Shown here: piece after piece, positions 10,092 through 21,700 of the stretch
How positions within the stretch are numbered: the stretch's first letter is position 1
Layout: each line of letters starts with the position of its first letter
Assembly: GCA_018806915.1 (NCBI GenBank)
Contig: JAGKQI010000095.1
Span: 744,001-808,000 of the forward strand
Length of the DNA: 64,000 nucleotides
Source of the DNA: Phytophthora colocasiae
Taxonomy: Eukaryota > Oomycota > Peronosporomycetes > Peronosporales > Peronosporaceae
Direction of reading: 5' to 3'
Translations under genes and position numbers: made by a program
The notes under the pieces: generated by a model
Seen by the model: the letters and a program-made list of their open reading frames with translations, nothing else
Database searches by the model: none
What the model was told of the DNA's origin: nothing

Positions 10092-11230
10092 ACATGGCAT
10101 CTCAGGGAGCATGGACGAACAAGACCCGCATTCAAGAGCTCAAGCTGAAGCTCCCGGTGTCTGCCAGAGATTGGTTCAACCAGCTTCCGAAGAGCGTATC
10201 CCGTGACTGGAAGGAATTGTCATCAGAGTTTCGCAGGCGCTATTGCAAGGCCCGGTCATCATACTCCGAGAGATACTTCACGATGGAAATGAAGAGTTCC
10301 GAGACTCCGTTGGACTTCTTCTATCGCCTGAACTCGGCCGCCGGGAAAGCTGAGGTGGACTTCAGAAAATCCTCCAGACGCCTGGAGAAACACGTTCTGA
10401 GGTACATCACCAAGCTGAAGGACGAGCGTCTGAAGATTGCGTTACAAGGCAGGAAGTTCAGGAGTATCTCGGACTTGGAATATGCTCTGCAACAGGATGA
10501 AGATGTCTGGCGAACTGCTGATCAGGATACTACGACCACCAGACATCGGGACTTCCGAGCGGACAATCTTCCACGCGGCCAGTTTAAGCCAAAGCGTATG
10601 GGGAAGACATACGTCGCCCGAGAAGCAGACTCAGATGACTTGGAAGATGAAGACGCTGACGTCCGAACTCAAGAGAAGGACGCCAGAACCTCGGTGTCAG
10701 AACATGATTGCGAGATGTCTGGTGTACAATCTTCGTCTGGTGTACAATCTTCGTCTGGTGTACAATCTTCGTCTGGTGTACAAGCTGCCTCTCAAGCACC
10801 TGGTGGTGCTGATTGGACTCAGACTCTGACAAACGAAGTCTACCGGGTCATGGACAACATGGGATGGCGACCGCCGCCCCAGTCTCCAAGAGGATCATCA
10901 GGTCAAGACTTCCAACATACACGTCGGGACAACCCTGACTACTGGAACAAGTTCTGTGAGAAGTGTCGCCGCTCGGGTCATTCAGAAGAGAACTGTTGGC
11001 GAGACATCATCTGCGACCGTTGTCAGGAGAAGGGTCACCCGAGCAGGATGTACCGAGTACCGCCGTGTGAGGTTTGCGGAAAGGTGCACTCTGGGAGACC
11101 ATGCGAAGACATCAAGACTCTGGAATCCCTCAAGAAACTAGCCCGTCAAGGTACACTGAAGGACCTGCCGGATCACCTACTGGAGAAACTCCTGGGTGAC
11201 GAGGCTGACTCTGGGAAACAGTTAAACTAG
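10010..11230 (+). pseudogene. Gag capsid domain and zinc knuckles
   Basis: The retrotransposon gag core is recognised by WWERFVNMASQGAW, RDWFNQLP, DWKELSSEFRRRYC and ETPLDFFYRLN. A perfect CX2CX4HX4C knuckle follows near 10951-10998 (CEKCRRSGHSEENC), then a second knuckle whose last Cys is missing (CDRCQEKGHPSRMY) and a Cys-rich third. Such knuckles bind the element's RNA for packaging. An 18-nt minisatellite inserts SGVQSS repeats at about 10721-10790. The ORF ends with TAG at 11228; pol-like reading resumes in the -1 frame. Confidence 0.8.
10721..10790 (+). repeat. 18-nt minisatellite in gag
   Basis: TCTGGTGTACAATCTTCG is repeated three times perfectly plus a partial fourth, giving the peptide repeat SGVQSS. 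The unit contains the same TCTGGTGNACA word that is scattered throughout family A. Confidence 0.9.
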
Positions 11231-11502
11231 CAAGCCCGTCGGATGGGGATCCGAAACGCGCCGGGCAAGGCACACCCCCAGAGTTATGTGTTCTAGTGTA
11301 CGTAGGACCGGAGCTGAAAACAACCCAACCTAAAAATCAACATTGCATGACCGCTTTAGCTCAAGAATCAGCCATGTCTTCAGAAATTCCGCGTCTGAGA
11401 GACAGTTCATCGGACCTTCCGAGAGACTGTTCACCGGACTTTCCGAAGGACAATGAACCGCCTCCGGACGACACAGTCCAGTTTCGTCTGAAAGACGGAT
11501 AG
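11231..11502 (+). pseudogene. Gag-pol linker with in-frame stop
   Basis: The frame that becomes protease is open through this stretch (about ELCVLVYVGPELKTTQ onward, then a Ser/Asp/Pro-rich linker) and is in the -1 frame relative to the end of gag. It is interrupted by a TAG at 11500-11502, directly followed in frame by YYGWWEDHYANP and the protease. This can be a simple nonsense mutation or a suppressible stop; no intact copy is present to decide. The gag stop at 11228 is TAG followed by CAA. Confidence 0.55.
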
Positions 11503-12252
11503 TATTATGGCTGGTGGGAAGATCACTACGCTAATCCTGCAAAGTGTGATGTGGTTATGGTGCATGGCGCTGTCAATGATCATCGGACCAAGATTCTCCT
11601 AGACACCGGTGCGACTATTAACATCCTGAGTTACGACTTTGCGCGTAAGCTCGGACTCAGGCTTAAGTCACACAAACAAACAAGGGTATCTGGGATGGGA
11701 GGAGTTCCGACGTACATTGGTGCCAGTGCTGAGATCAAGCTGACTCTCGGACCGAGAGTGGTTTACATTGTTGATGTCTGGGTTGCGAATATCGGCGAAG
11801 GTATAAACGTGCTATTGGGAATGGGATTCATGTTCGCCGCTGGTCTGAGGATCAGCGTTCGTGAGGGACTGGTATCTATGCCAGACGAAGTCGTGGTGAT
11901 GATGTGCAGCTGGGAGCCTGGTGATCACATAGGCAGGAACAGGTCCATCAGACCAAGTGAAGCTGTACTTCTGAGACCTGGTGAAGAATTCATTGTTCGC
12001 ATTGATTATGGTCCGACGAACCCACAACGAGAAGTCGTGTGGACGGGACGTGGAGACCGTTGGGTGACTCAATTGATTTATGCAGCCCGGTCATGGCCTG
12101 TGGCGGTGCGCGTGGTGAACATCTCTGACAAGAAAACTTGGGTGAAAATGAATTTTCTGACGTTGCAAGGATTGTGGAGTATGAATTTTTCCCACGACAT
12201 GGTCGCTTCGTACGGCCAGGCTCTGCAGCTTACCGTGACTGGGAAGTTTTGA
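11503..12252 (+). pseudogene. Retropepsin-like aspartic protease
   Basis: The protease that processes gag-pol is marked by ILLDTGATINIL, with the catalytic Asp at 11602-11604, followed by GMGGVPTY, a flap-like region, and VLLGMGFMFAAGLR, the second conserved retropepsin block. The domain covers roughly the first 110 residues after VVMVHGAVNDHR. The rest is the linker towards RT. The frame breaks near 12180-12200 and continues in another frame as PRHGRFVRPGSAAY. An upstream TAG at 11500 separates it from the linker. Confidence 0.85.
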
Positions 12253-13171
12253 TTCTGGAGAACACTCCGTCACCAGAAACGAAGAGACGTTTGAAGGCTG
12301 AAGCTGACTTGGAGGATTTGATACCCCAACCTCCGTGTGTGGATCACCTGGTATACCCGTGGCCAACTAAGATCTTACAGCGCCCAAGGCTGGACAATGC
12401 TCGAGTACAGTTTGTGAGGCCTACTTCGGTCCCACGAACAAAACGAGTTCGTTTCGCTTTGGATGTGGCTACGCAGACAGATGACTGGGTGGATGCCGGA
12501 GAAGAGGAGACCCGAGATACCGCTGTGGACACCGGAGATTTGACGTTGCTGTCAGAGAGAGTGACCCGGAAACATTCTGAGACCACGTCTGGAATTTCGA
12601 GTAACATTATCGAGGAGGAAGTCACCTTGAGTGTTTCTGATGAACTGTCCATGGGAGATGAGGATCCGACAGACTGTTCGTGGGACATCCCAATCCAGAG
12701 TATGCCAGGCACCCCTGTGGAAAAGCTCCGAGCTGAGTACGAGCGGTGCATGCGAGTCACGAATGAGGAATTGGATCTGGAACCCGGTGTCTACATATGG
12801 GAAGGAACAGACCTACTCTCTCAGCTACGTGACCAACTGGTTATGCTACCTGAATTGGAAGATTTGACCCCTGAATGCGACATCGATAAGGCTGATGTCG
12901 GAGTTCCCGGGAAGACGACGCCGGAGATGGAGAAGAAACTCAGGGACATCCTGAAGTATCATCGGAAAATCTTTCTGGGAGACGGCAATGCCGCACCTTC
13001 TCCGGCAAGGGGCGTGGTCTGTGACTTGGACGTGGGAGACGCTAAACCGGTTGCCCAACGTCCGAGGTCCGTCGCTCCTCATCTGATGATCAAGGTGTAC
13101 GAACTGCTGAAGAAGCTCCTGGGGACCGGACTCATTTCGAGTACTCGACTTCGCCTTGGGCATCACCAATA
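12190..13171 (+). pseudogene. Pol linker and RT N-terminus
   Basis: Reads from YEFFPRHGRFV through a long acidic linker to the start of reverse transcriptase (GVVCDLDVGDAKPVAQRPRS, HLMIKVYELLKKLL). Homology leaves this frame at about 13137, where one base is missing: LISS should continue as EYSTSPWASPIVIVLKKNG, which is found in the next frame. The rest of the ORF after that point is out-of-frame noise. Confidence 0.8.
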
Positions 13172-13445
13172 GTGATTGTTCTCAAGAAGAATGGTGTGGA
13201 TATACGCATGTGCATTGATTATCGAGTGGTGAATGGTTTCATCCAGTTGTCGCGCTATCCGTTGCCCCTGATAGACGATCTGTTGATTGGATTTGAGGCA
13301 GCACTCTGGTTTATGAGTCTGGATATGGCGAGTGGTTTTTGGGCTATTCGAATGACGGAGCGTGCAAGGCTGATCTCAGCGTTCATCTGCCCATTTGGAC
13401 ACTTCCAGTGGGTAAGAATGCCCTTTGGTCTGAAGAACGCCCCTC
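13145..13445 (+). pseudogene. Reverse transcriptase palm, first half
   Basis: Contains SPIVIVLKKNGVDIRMCIDYR, YPLPLIDDLL and SLDMASGFWAI, with the first catalytic Asp at 13322-13324, then RMPFGLKNAP. These are standard Ty3/Gypsy RT blocks. Immediately after NAPLI about 20 bases are missing, including the YQR-like residues expected there, and reading moves to another frame at NCLWGFVRL. Confidence 0.88.
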
Positions 13446-14300
13446 TGATAACTGCCTGTGGGGGTTTGTGCGATTGTCACCTGAAGAAGAGGCCAATGTT
13501 GATCCCGATGTGCTGGAATTCCTGAAGTTAGAGCCCCAGAACTCTGATATACAAGGTCTGATGTCTGGTGAACAACTTCAGAACTCTGATGAACACATGT
13601 CAGAGGTTCCAGTGCTCACCGATCAAATGACCGTCTTCCAGAGGAACATCCCAGTCCCGTCCTTCATGGGACCGGTGCTCGGTCGAAGTTCCTACATTGA
13701 CGACATTGCTCATGGGGCGCCCACCTGGGATCAACTTTGTGAAGACCTGAACGCCTTGCTTTTCAGACTCAGATACTGGAACATTTCTGTGAGCCTACCC
13801 AAGAGTGAGTTTGGGAAGCTGACGATTCCTTATCTGTCGCATGAGATCAGTGCTGAAGGACTGAAAGCCACGCCGAAGGTCGTCAAAGGAGTGGAAGAAT
13901 TGCCGTTTCCATCGACACTCAAGGGAGTACAGAGTTTCATGGGAAGTTTGAATTACTACAACAAGTTTATTGAAGACTTACCGGTGATCGCTGCTGTGCT
14001 CTACGAGTTGTCCGATGAACAGATTCGCGCCGGTCGAGATTTGGCTCGAGCGAAGGAAGCCTTTGAGATCCTGAAGCGCAAGATTATCTCGACACCGCTC
14101 CTCAGACACCCAGATCGCACTAGACCTTTCGTTATTATACCTCATGCGAACCCGTGGGCTGCTTCAGCCGTCTTGGGACAGGAGTACGATGGAGTGATAC
14201 ACCCCGTACGGTTCACTGGACGTGTGCTGAATGAGGCAGAACTCCGGTATCACATCGCAGAGAAGGAGGTCATCGCGATTCTCAGGGTTTCTGGAGAACT
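13441..14300 (+). pseudogene. Reverse transcriptase palm second half, thumb and connection
   Basis: The catalytic YIDD is at 13693-13704, preceded by an unusually long insertion between the NAP block and YIDD (about 80 codons, rich in acidic residues) that I recall as typical of oomycete Gypsy RTs. SVSLPKSEFGK, IPYLSHEISAEGL, LKGVQSFMGSLNYYNKFI and the connection VIIPHANPWAASAVLGQE follow. At about 14286 a frameshift moves reading from IAILR to FLENFRALVNTSP. Confidence 0.88.
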
Positions 14301-14884
14301 TTCGGGCCCTGGTAAACACGAGTCCCGTGATCACGGTGTACACCAGACATTCGGTGTTGAAATGGCTCCTGTCATCCAATTCGGCTGATGGTCGGAACGT
14401 GAAGTGGGGACTGAAGTTGTCATATTGGAACCTGGAGATTCGCCGAATCCAACGAGATGAAGACGGTCTCCCAGCTATTCTTGGAGCGGGCATCACGCCC
14501 CGTGAACACCTCGATGAGGTCTCTGAAAACCTCATCCCCGTCAAGGGGCGAGTCAAACCTCCAGCGCCCATTAGCGTGGAGATGCTAGAGGCTGACTACC
14601 GAGGTTGTGTTCTGAGTTTTGATGGTGCCGCCAAGACATCCACTCGCCTGGGAAGCTGCGGATGTGTGCTCTGGGAGCTCCCGGGGTGGAACATCCTCGA
14701 AGCCCAAGGGTTCGCTCTGAAAGACGTCACAGTGAATGACTCAGAATACTGTGGTTTGATCAATGGATTGAAGATGGCTTTGGAACGTGGTATCCGAGAC
14801 TTAGTGGTTGTCGGAGACTCCCGTATCGCTATCCAGCAAGCTCAAGGACTGATCAATTGCAATCAGCCCAACCTGCAGCGGTAA
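14290..14884 (+). pseudogene. RNase H domain
   Basis: Reads FLENFRALVNTSPV, then SVLKWLLSSNSADG and the RNase H domain. Catalytic acids: D at 14621 (SFDGAAK), E at 14744 (NDSEYCG) and D at 14816 (VVGDSRIAI). It ends at a TAA at 14882-14884, where the sister copies have AAA (NLQRK); this single change truncates the protein before the integrase. Confidence 0.88.
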
Positions 14885-16282
14885 TTAGCCGAGTTTGAGT
14901 CTCTGAAGATCAAGTTCCAGTCTCTGAAGCTAGTGCACGTGAAGCGTGAGTTCAATCAAGCAGCGGACTATTTGACGTCCAAGACTCTTGTCCTTGGTGA
15001 GTCCTGGCAAGTCCAAGACCCTGACGAACTGGCTCATCTGAAGCTGGTGTCCAAGATCCCAGAGAAGCTGATGAAGCCTCCCGAAGTGATGTCTTCTGAA
15101 GCCCCGGACGATGTTCACCAGACCTCTGGTGAACATGATTGTACACCGGATATGGGTGACCCAGGGCCAGAGTCTGCACCCCTGCCTCACGCTGCCAGGG
15201 TGCTTGCTGCCATCACTCGTGCACGCAATCAGGGAGAAGTAGACCTACCAGACGATGTAGAAGCTCATGAACCCATGGGACCATTGGAGTTTCAGGAAGA
15301 ACGCTGGCAGCGGATCAAAGTTCACCAGGCTCAAGATGTTCATCTGGCAGAACTCATCAAGTTCCTTAAGGGTGACGTGGGAGAGCTACCACGACCCCGA
15401 GTAAGGAAGCTTGCCAGGATTGCCGATGATTTCGTCTTGGACTCCAGAGACGTTTTGTATCGCCTCAGCCGTGCTACCAGAGAACGTCCGAGAGACATGG
15501 TTGATGAACTCAGACTTGTGGTTCCCAGAGACTTGCATGCTGACATGCTGCACTATGCTCATGGGGATTACCAGGGTGCTCACCAGGGAATCAAACGTAC
15601 GTTCGAGAAGCTGAGCTCCGAGTTCTACTGGCTTGGTATGTACGCTGATGTGGAAAGGTTCGTCAATGAGTGTATGGACTGTGCTAGCGGCAAGGGGCGT
15701 CCCCCGAATCCTGGACCGTCGCCCGGCAACATTGAGCCCAGTCGACCTTTTCAAGTGGTGTCCATGGATTTCGTGACGCACATGCCAAAGTCTGCCAGAG
15801 GCAACACGTTCCTGTTGTTGTTCCAAGACATGTTCTCAGGCTATGTGATGTGCAAGCCTATGAGTATCACTACGGCTCAAGATGTCGCTGAGGCCTACGA
15901 GGAACGCGTCTTCCGGAACTTCGGAGCTAGTTCCCTGATACGCCACGATCAGGACCCCCGTTTCATGAGTGAAGTGTTCAGGTGTTTCCGGGACCTGCTG
16001 GGAAGCAGACAGCGAGCAACTCTGGCGTACCGTCCTCAGGCGAACGGCCAACAAGAACGGTCTATTCAGACGGTCGTGCGCGCCATCAAGGCCTACATCG
16101 CCGAAGCTGACCAGAGTGACTGGGACGACCACGCCGAACGTCTGATGTTCGCATTGAACACTTCCTTTGACGCGACCCGCCTGGAAACACCATTTTTCCT
16201 GGTGCACGGATGGGATGCTCATGGGTGTGTCCGCGATGCTTGGTCCAAAACCTTCTGGTGTACAAGAGCGCACTGCTTATGA
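14885..16282 (+). pseudogene. Integrase core of the longer family-A copy
   Basis: Same frame as RNase H, downstream of its premature TAA. Linker LAEFESLKIKFQSLKLVHVKREFNQ, the zinc-binding region HYAHGDYQGAHQG ... CMDCASGKG, then the catalytic triad D at 15767, D at 15947 and E at 16055 (59 and 35 residues between them). Homology ends at VHGWDAHGC near 16235 with the same frame change as in the other two copies. The continuous integrase reading here and at 38490 is the best preserved enzyme in the window. Confidence 0.9.
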
Positions 16283-16940
16283 GTGGCGTCGGAAGATGCA
16301 ACGAGATTACAGCTACGCTCAAGCCTGTGCTGAAGAACTTCAGAGGAAGGCCAAGCGGGAGCGTTCCGAAGAACAGACCCGAAAGTGGAAGGAGTTGTCG
16401 GAACGCCTGAAGTCCGGATTTGCCGTCGGTGATGCCGTGTGGTTATACATCCCCAAAGTACAAACGGGGTTGAGTCGGAAACTCGCACACATGTGGCATG
16501 GTCCTTTCCGGATTGAAGAGATGTTGGATGATTTTCGTGTGAAACTGAAGGTTGAGGACACCGGGTATCGGGTGAACCCTTGGGTTCACATAAGTCGCCT
16601 GAAACCGAGAGCCTTGTTTCCCAGAAGACCGACTGTGGAACTTGATGTCCATGAGGATGATGACTTTGATGCAGCGCTGTTGCCAGAAGACTGGGAGCCC
16701 GACACCGAGAACGATGAATACGAAGTGGAAAAGATACTAGACACTCGGTGGAGCAAACGTACCAGGACCTCCAAGAGACTTCGCGAATACCTGGTCAAGT
16801 GGAAAGGGTACGACGAGACAGAGTGGCTACCCTTGTCAAAGCTGAACTGTGGCGCTTTGTTGTATGAGTTCAATCAGAGCGCACGAGCGCGAGCTCGTTT
16901 CCAAGCAATGCAAGCTGGAGACGATCACCCCAGAGTTTAA
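16225..16940 (+). pseudogene. Integrase C-terminus with chromodomain
   Basis: Begins about VSAMLGPKPSG, then a basic helical region (CAEELQRKAKRERSEEQ), GPY-like KLAHMWHGPFRI, YRVNPWVHISRLKP, an acidic linker, and a chromodomain with EYEVEKILD and LVKWKGYDETEWLP near residues 185-245. The aromatic-cage positions are kept. It differs from 3850-4569 by small substitutions and loss of one codon (LLPEDWEP instead of LLPENSWEP), so the copies are separate insertions or old duplicates. Confidence 0.88.
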
Positions 16941-17324
16941 ACTCTGAAACTTATTCTGAGAACTCTGGTGAACAATGATGTTCACCAGACGATGTATTTC
17001 AGAGATGAGGTGTCTGAGAGACATGTCTTTCGGAAATGTGATTTCAGGGATACGTGACTCCCAGAGATGGTGATTGTTATGTGAATTTGTATGGAGATGA
17101 TTTTGTGGTTGTGTGTGTATGATGGAATTTTACGAATGGATTACGATGATGCTATGAGAAGAAGATTACTGAACGACGTGTGAGGATGTTAAAAGAGAAG
17201 GTCGTCGGGGAACTATATTTGGAATTGTTACTACGCTACGATATGCAGACGACTAAGTTGTTCTGGAAGAAGAAGTGTAGTTCCCCGGAGATGTCGTGAA
17301 GAGTACACCAGACTTCTGGCGTAC
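16941..17324. other. Spacer between chromodomain and end of the antisense ORF
   Basis: No gene is seen. The first ~210 bases match the tails of the other two copies, including the inverted pair TCTGGTGAACA / TGTTCACCAGA near 16963-16990. From about 17153 this copy goes its own way (GAGAAGAAGATTACTGAACG), which is the sequence lost in the deletion derivatives. The antisense ORF ends at 17325. Confidence 0.6.
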
Positions 17325-18722
17325 TTACTTCAGAAAGATAGGATTTTCGGCGCGTTCAGCGGGCGTCAGAGCTTGTTTCCGGAGATCGGATGGCACGAAT
17401 TGCATCCAGTCCTTGTCGGCAGACGCTGTGGCCCACTGCGTGCGCGCCGGTTCCGCTGAGTCGATAGCTTCGAGTTGCTTGCGCAAGCTCAGGCACTTGG
17501 GACCTCCGATGTCACGTGCACGTGGGTCCTGCCAGATCCATGGGCAATATTTGTCCGGGACCTTTCAGATACCAGGCTCAAACATGAGCGTCTCCGGGAA
17601 ATCCTTGTGCTTCAGGATCTTGGATACTGTCCCTCGATATTGACGTAGTAGAGACGCACGTCGGAGCCCACGTTCCTTGTGCTGTTCACCGGACAGCAAG
17701 TCATCATCGGGATCCATTATCACCCAGTGAGTGCGTTCCCACAGCGCTTGGGCGTGCTTGCGCATGAGAGACGCGAGTTCTTCGATGTCCGCCTGAACCA
17801 AGGGACAGAGGTCTTCACGCCGGTGAAAGTACAGCTCGGTCCGGCGGTTCTGGTACATGACGTCCCAGGGCGCTGGCACTTCGTCCAGCAGAGCTTGATA
17901 TTTCTTGGAATTCCAGCGTTTCTTCAGACGCGCCAAACTGTGTCTGTGGGGCTCGAAGTCTGGGAACCCGGGAGTCTGCCCGATGGCAGTCTTAGTGTCA
18001 CTGGTCGGCTGGACCGGGATGCCGTAGTATAGCCACGACGAAGTGTGTCCGGGGCTTCGATCGTCAGCAATTCCTTTGGTGTTAGCGACTTGTACGACTT
18101 GGACACCAGACTTGACTTCCGGAGTTTACCAGAAGGTCGCTTGCCCGAAGAACTCTTTGACGACTTGGAGTCTTGAGACTTCTTGTCCTTGGAGCTCGAC
18201 TTGGGCGAACCACCGGACTTCTTGCTCTTGGGACTTGACGTGGAGGTGCCACCGGACTTCTGACTGCCTGACTTGGATCGGGATGCCTCGTGTACACTAC
18301 CCCGCTTGGATTTCTTGGTGGGGATTATCGGACCCGAGTCGTCTGAATCGCTGAACTCGTAGTCTCGTGGACGCTTGTTACCGGCGAGCGAATGACCATC
18401 AGACTCATCGTCGTCAGAGTCATCGCTGTTGCCGCTCGACTTTTCGTCGTCAGACTCACTGTCGCTGGATGCAGATTCTTGTTCACCAGACTCCTTGAAG
18501 TCCGGGTCCTTCTGAGGGTCATCCTCTGTAGACTCAGGTTCGCTGATGGGATACGGGACGTGAGCGTCCAGTGCCTCCCAGACCGGTGGCTCCACATCGT
18601 TCTTCTGAAGACGGCGCAGTTCCTCCTCAGCCATCTTGTAGTACGTCTCTGGGACGTACAAGGTCCACGGAGTTTGATTTAGTTTGCGCCAGTACATCAT
18701 GCTCACCAGCATTTGTACCAGG
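17325..18722 (-). pseudogene. C-terminal half of the family-A antisense ORF
   Basis: Read on the - strand from 18722: LVQMLVSMMYWRKLNQTPW, a W/Y-rich block ending HVPYPISEPES, then a long acidic Ser/Asp/Glu region, a basic Lys/Ser region with nuclear-signal-like PTKKSKRG, and KSLTPKELLTIEAPDTLRRG. A frameshift near 17930 moves to ARLKKRWNSKKYQALLDEV, RTELYFHRREDLCPL and LWERTHWVIMDPDDD. A TGA at 17565-17567 interrupts; the same frame goes on with KVPDKYCPWIWQDPRARD to a TAA at 17325-17327. The first residues MPPARVYHTNVAMAH of the open frame are satellite sequence. Family unrecognised; similar proteins are, as I recall, common in Phytophthora repeats. Confidence 0.7.
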
Positions 18723-21700
18723 TGTGCCATGGCTACATTGGTGTGGTAGACACGGGCCGGAGGCACAAGTCACAGATCTGTGTATGACACATTGTATTCT
18801 CACACGTCACATATGTAGCCATTTGCTGGCAGTTAAGCTCAGAGCCACACATTGCATTTTGATTAGGATTTAGTATGCTAGATACTAAATCCGTTACATT
18901 TATGTACCCACATAAATGTATCCACGTGTGTCACACACCAACGAGAAACATTCGTGTAACATCCCCGTTACACTCCCCCCCCCCCACCAAGATTCCAGAT
19001 ACCGTATCCTGAAAGTGTAAACACACGACGCGATTATCGGCCGATGGCCACGGCACCTTGCCTTGAGTGGACGGCGCTGTCTCTCGTGCGCGTTTCACGC
19101 CTCCGTACGCGATGCCACTTGGCACACACTTGGGCCCAATGCTTACCAAGCATATGAGCCTACTGGCTCGAGTCAAGGGGCTCTACGGGCGTGGGAAGAA
19201 GGCCACAGGTGGCGTATCTATGATACTACTGGATCAGTGATTCACAGAGCAAGCCTTCCAGGCTACCAACGGTTCCACGAACCACACAGCAGTGGGACCC
19301 ACTCGCATCAACGTTAATGTGACCCTCGGATGAGCACTGTGTGCAGGGCTTGATGCCCAAGTTGCCCGTGAAGCAAGCGCAAGCGCCACTATGTGTCACT
19401 GTGTCTTGTGAATGCACGTGCTCAGCACAGTCGTAGACACGACAACGAGCACCAGACAGCTAATGTAACGGGGTTACACGGCACGGTGTGCCATGGCTAC
19501 ATTGGTGTGGTAGACACGGGCCGGAGGCACAAGTCACAGATCTGTGTATGACACATTGTATTCTCACACGTCACATATGTAGCCATTTGCTGGCAGTTAA
19601 GCTCAGAGCCACACATTGCATTTTGATTAGGATTTAGTATGCTAGATACTAAATCCGTTACATTTATGTACCCACATAAATGTATCCACGTGTGTCACAC
19701 ACCAACGAGAAACATTCGTGTAACATCCCCGTTACACTCCCCCCCCCACCAAGATTCCAGATACCGTATCCTGAAAGTGTAAACACACGACGCGATTATC
19801 GGCCGATGGCCACGGCACCTTGCCTTGAGTGGACGGCGCTGTCTCTCGTGCGCGTTTCACGCCTCCGTACGCGATGCCACTTGGCACACACTTGGGCCCA
19901 ATCCTCACTACGCATATGAGCCTACTGGCTCGAGTCAAGGGGCTCTACGGGCGTGGGAAGAAGGCCACAGGTGGCGTATCTATGATACTACTGGATCAGT
20001 GATTCACAGAGCAAGCCTTCCAGGCTACCAACGGTTCCACGAACCACACAGCAGTGGGACCCACTCGCATCAACGTTAATGTGACCCTCGGATGAGCACT
20101 GTGTGCAGGGCTTGATGCCCAAGTTGCCCGTGAAGCAAGCGCAAGCGCTACTATGTGTCACTGTGTCTTGTGAATGCACGTGCTCAGCACAGTCGTAGAC
20201 ACGACAACGAGCACCAGACAGCTAATGTAACGGGGTTACACGGCACGGTGTGCCATGGCTACATTGGTGTGGTAGACACGGGCCGGAGGCACAAGTCACA
20301 GATCTGTGTATGACACATTGTATTCTCACACGTCACATATGTAGCTATTTGCTGGCAGTTAAGCTCAGAGCCACACATTGCATTTTTGATTAGGATTTTT
20401 TATGCTATATACTAAATCCGTTACATTTATGTACCCACATAAATGTATCCACGTGTGTCACACACCAACGAGAAACATTCGTGTAACATCCCCGTTACAC
20501 TCCCCCCCCCCCACCAAGATTCCAGATACCGTATCCTGAAAGTGTAAACACACGACGCGATTATCGGCCGATGGCCACGGCACCTTGCCTTGAGTGGACG
20601 GCGCTGTCTCTCGTGCGCGTTTCACGCCTCCGTACGCGATGCCACTTGGCACACACTTGGGCCCAATGCTTACTAAGCATATGAGCCTACTGGCTCGAGT
20701 CAAGGGGCTCTACGGGCGTGGGAAGAAGGCCACAGGTGGCGTATCTATGATACTACTGGATCAGTGATTCACAGAGCAAGCCTTCCAGGCTACCAACGGT
20801 TCCACGAACCACACAGCAGTGGGACCCACTCGCATCAACGTTAATGTGACCCTCGGATGAGCACTGTGTGCAGGGCTTGATGCCCAAGTTGCCCGTGAAG
20901 CAAGCGCAAGCGCCACTATGTGTCACTGTGTCTTGTGAATGCACGTGCTCAGCACAGTCGTAGACACGACAACGAGCACCAGACAGCTAATGTAACGGGG
21001 TTACACGGCACGGTGTGCCATGGCTACATTGGTGTGGTAGACACGGGCCGGAGGCACAAGTCACAGATCTGTGTATGACACATTGTATTCTCACACGTCA
21101 CATATGTAGCCATTTGCTGGCAGTTAAGCTCAGAGCCACACATTGCATTTTTGATTAGGATTTAGTATGCTAGATACTAAATCCGTTACATTTATGTACC
21201 CACATAAATGTATCCACGTGTGTCACACACCAACGAGAAACATTCGTGTAACATCCCCGTTACACTCCCCCCCCCACCAAGATTCCAGATACCGTATCCT
21301 GAAAGTGTAAACACACGACGCGATTATCGGCCGATGGCCACGGCACCTTGCCTTGAGTGGACGGCGCTGTCTCTCGTGCGCGTTTCACGCCTCCGTACGC
21401 GATGCCACTTGGCACACACTTGGGCCCAATGCTTACTAAGCATATGAGCCTACTGGCTCGAGTCAAGGGGCTCTACGGGCGTGGGAAGAAGGCCACAGGT
21501 GGCGTATCTATGATACTACTGGATCAGTGATTCACAGAGCAAGCCTTCCAGGCTACCAACGGTTCCACGAACCACACAGCAGTGGGACCCACTCGCATCA
21601 ACGTTAATGTGACCCTCGGATGAGCACTGTGTGCAGGGCTTGATGCCCAAGTTGCCCGTGAAGCAAGCGCAAGCGCCACTATGTGTCACTGTGTCTTGTG

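Noticed and set aside
7027..16940. The long family-A copy as an intact, active retrotransposon
   Set aside because: Multiple frameshifts, a deletion in RT and a stop between RNase H and integrase; it can only be a source of domain models.
17296..17643. The 115-codon + strand ORF here
   Set aside because: It is the complement of the antisense ORF end, whose - strand reading (DKYCPWIWQDPRARD onward) makes better sense as protein.
19063..19317. Conserved 84-codon ORF (MSGRRCLSCAFHASV...) in almost every S unit, and the 63-89 codon ORFs on the other strand, as a tandem gene family
   Set aside because: They recur only because the satellite is homogeneous, overlap each other on both strands, and have no upstream signal or recognised domain. 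Only the Cys-rich frame is kept, as a weak hypothesis.
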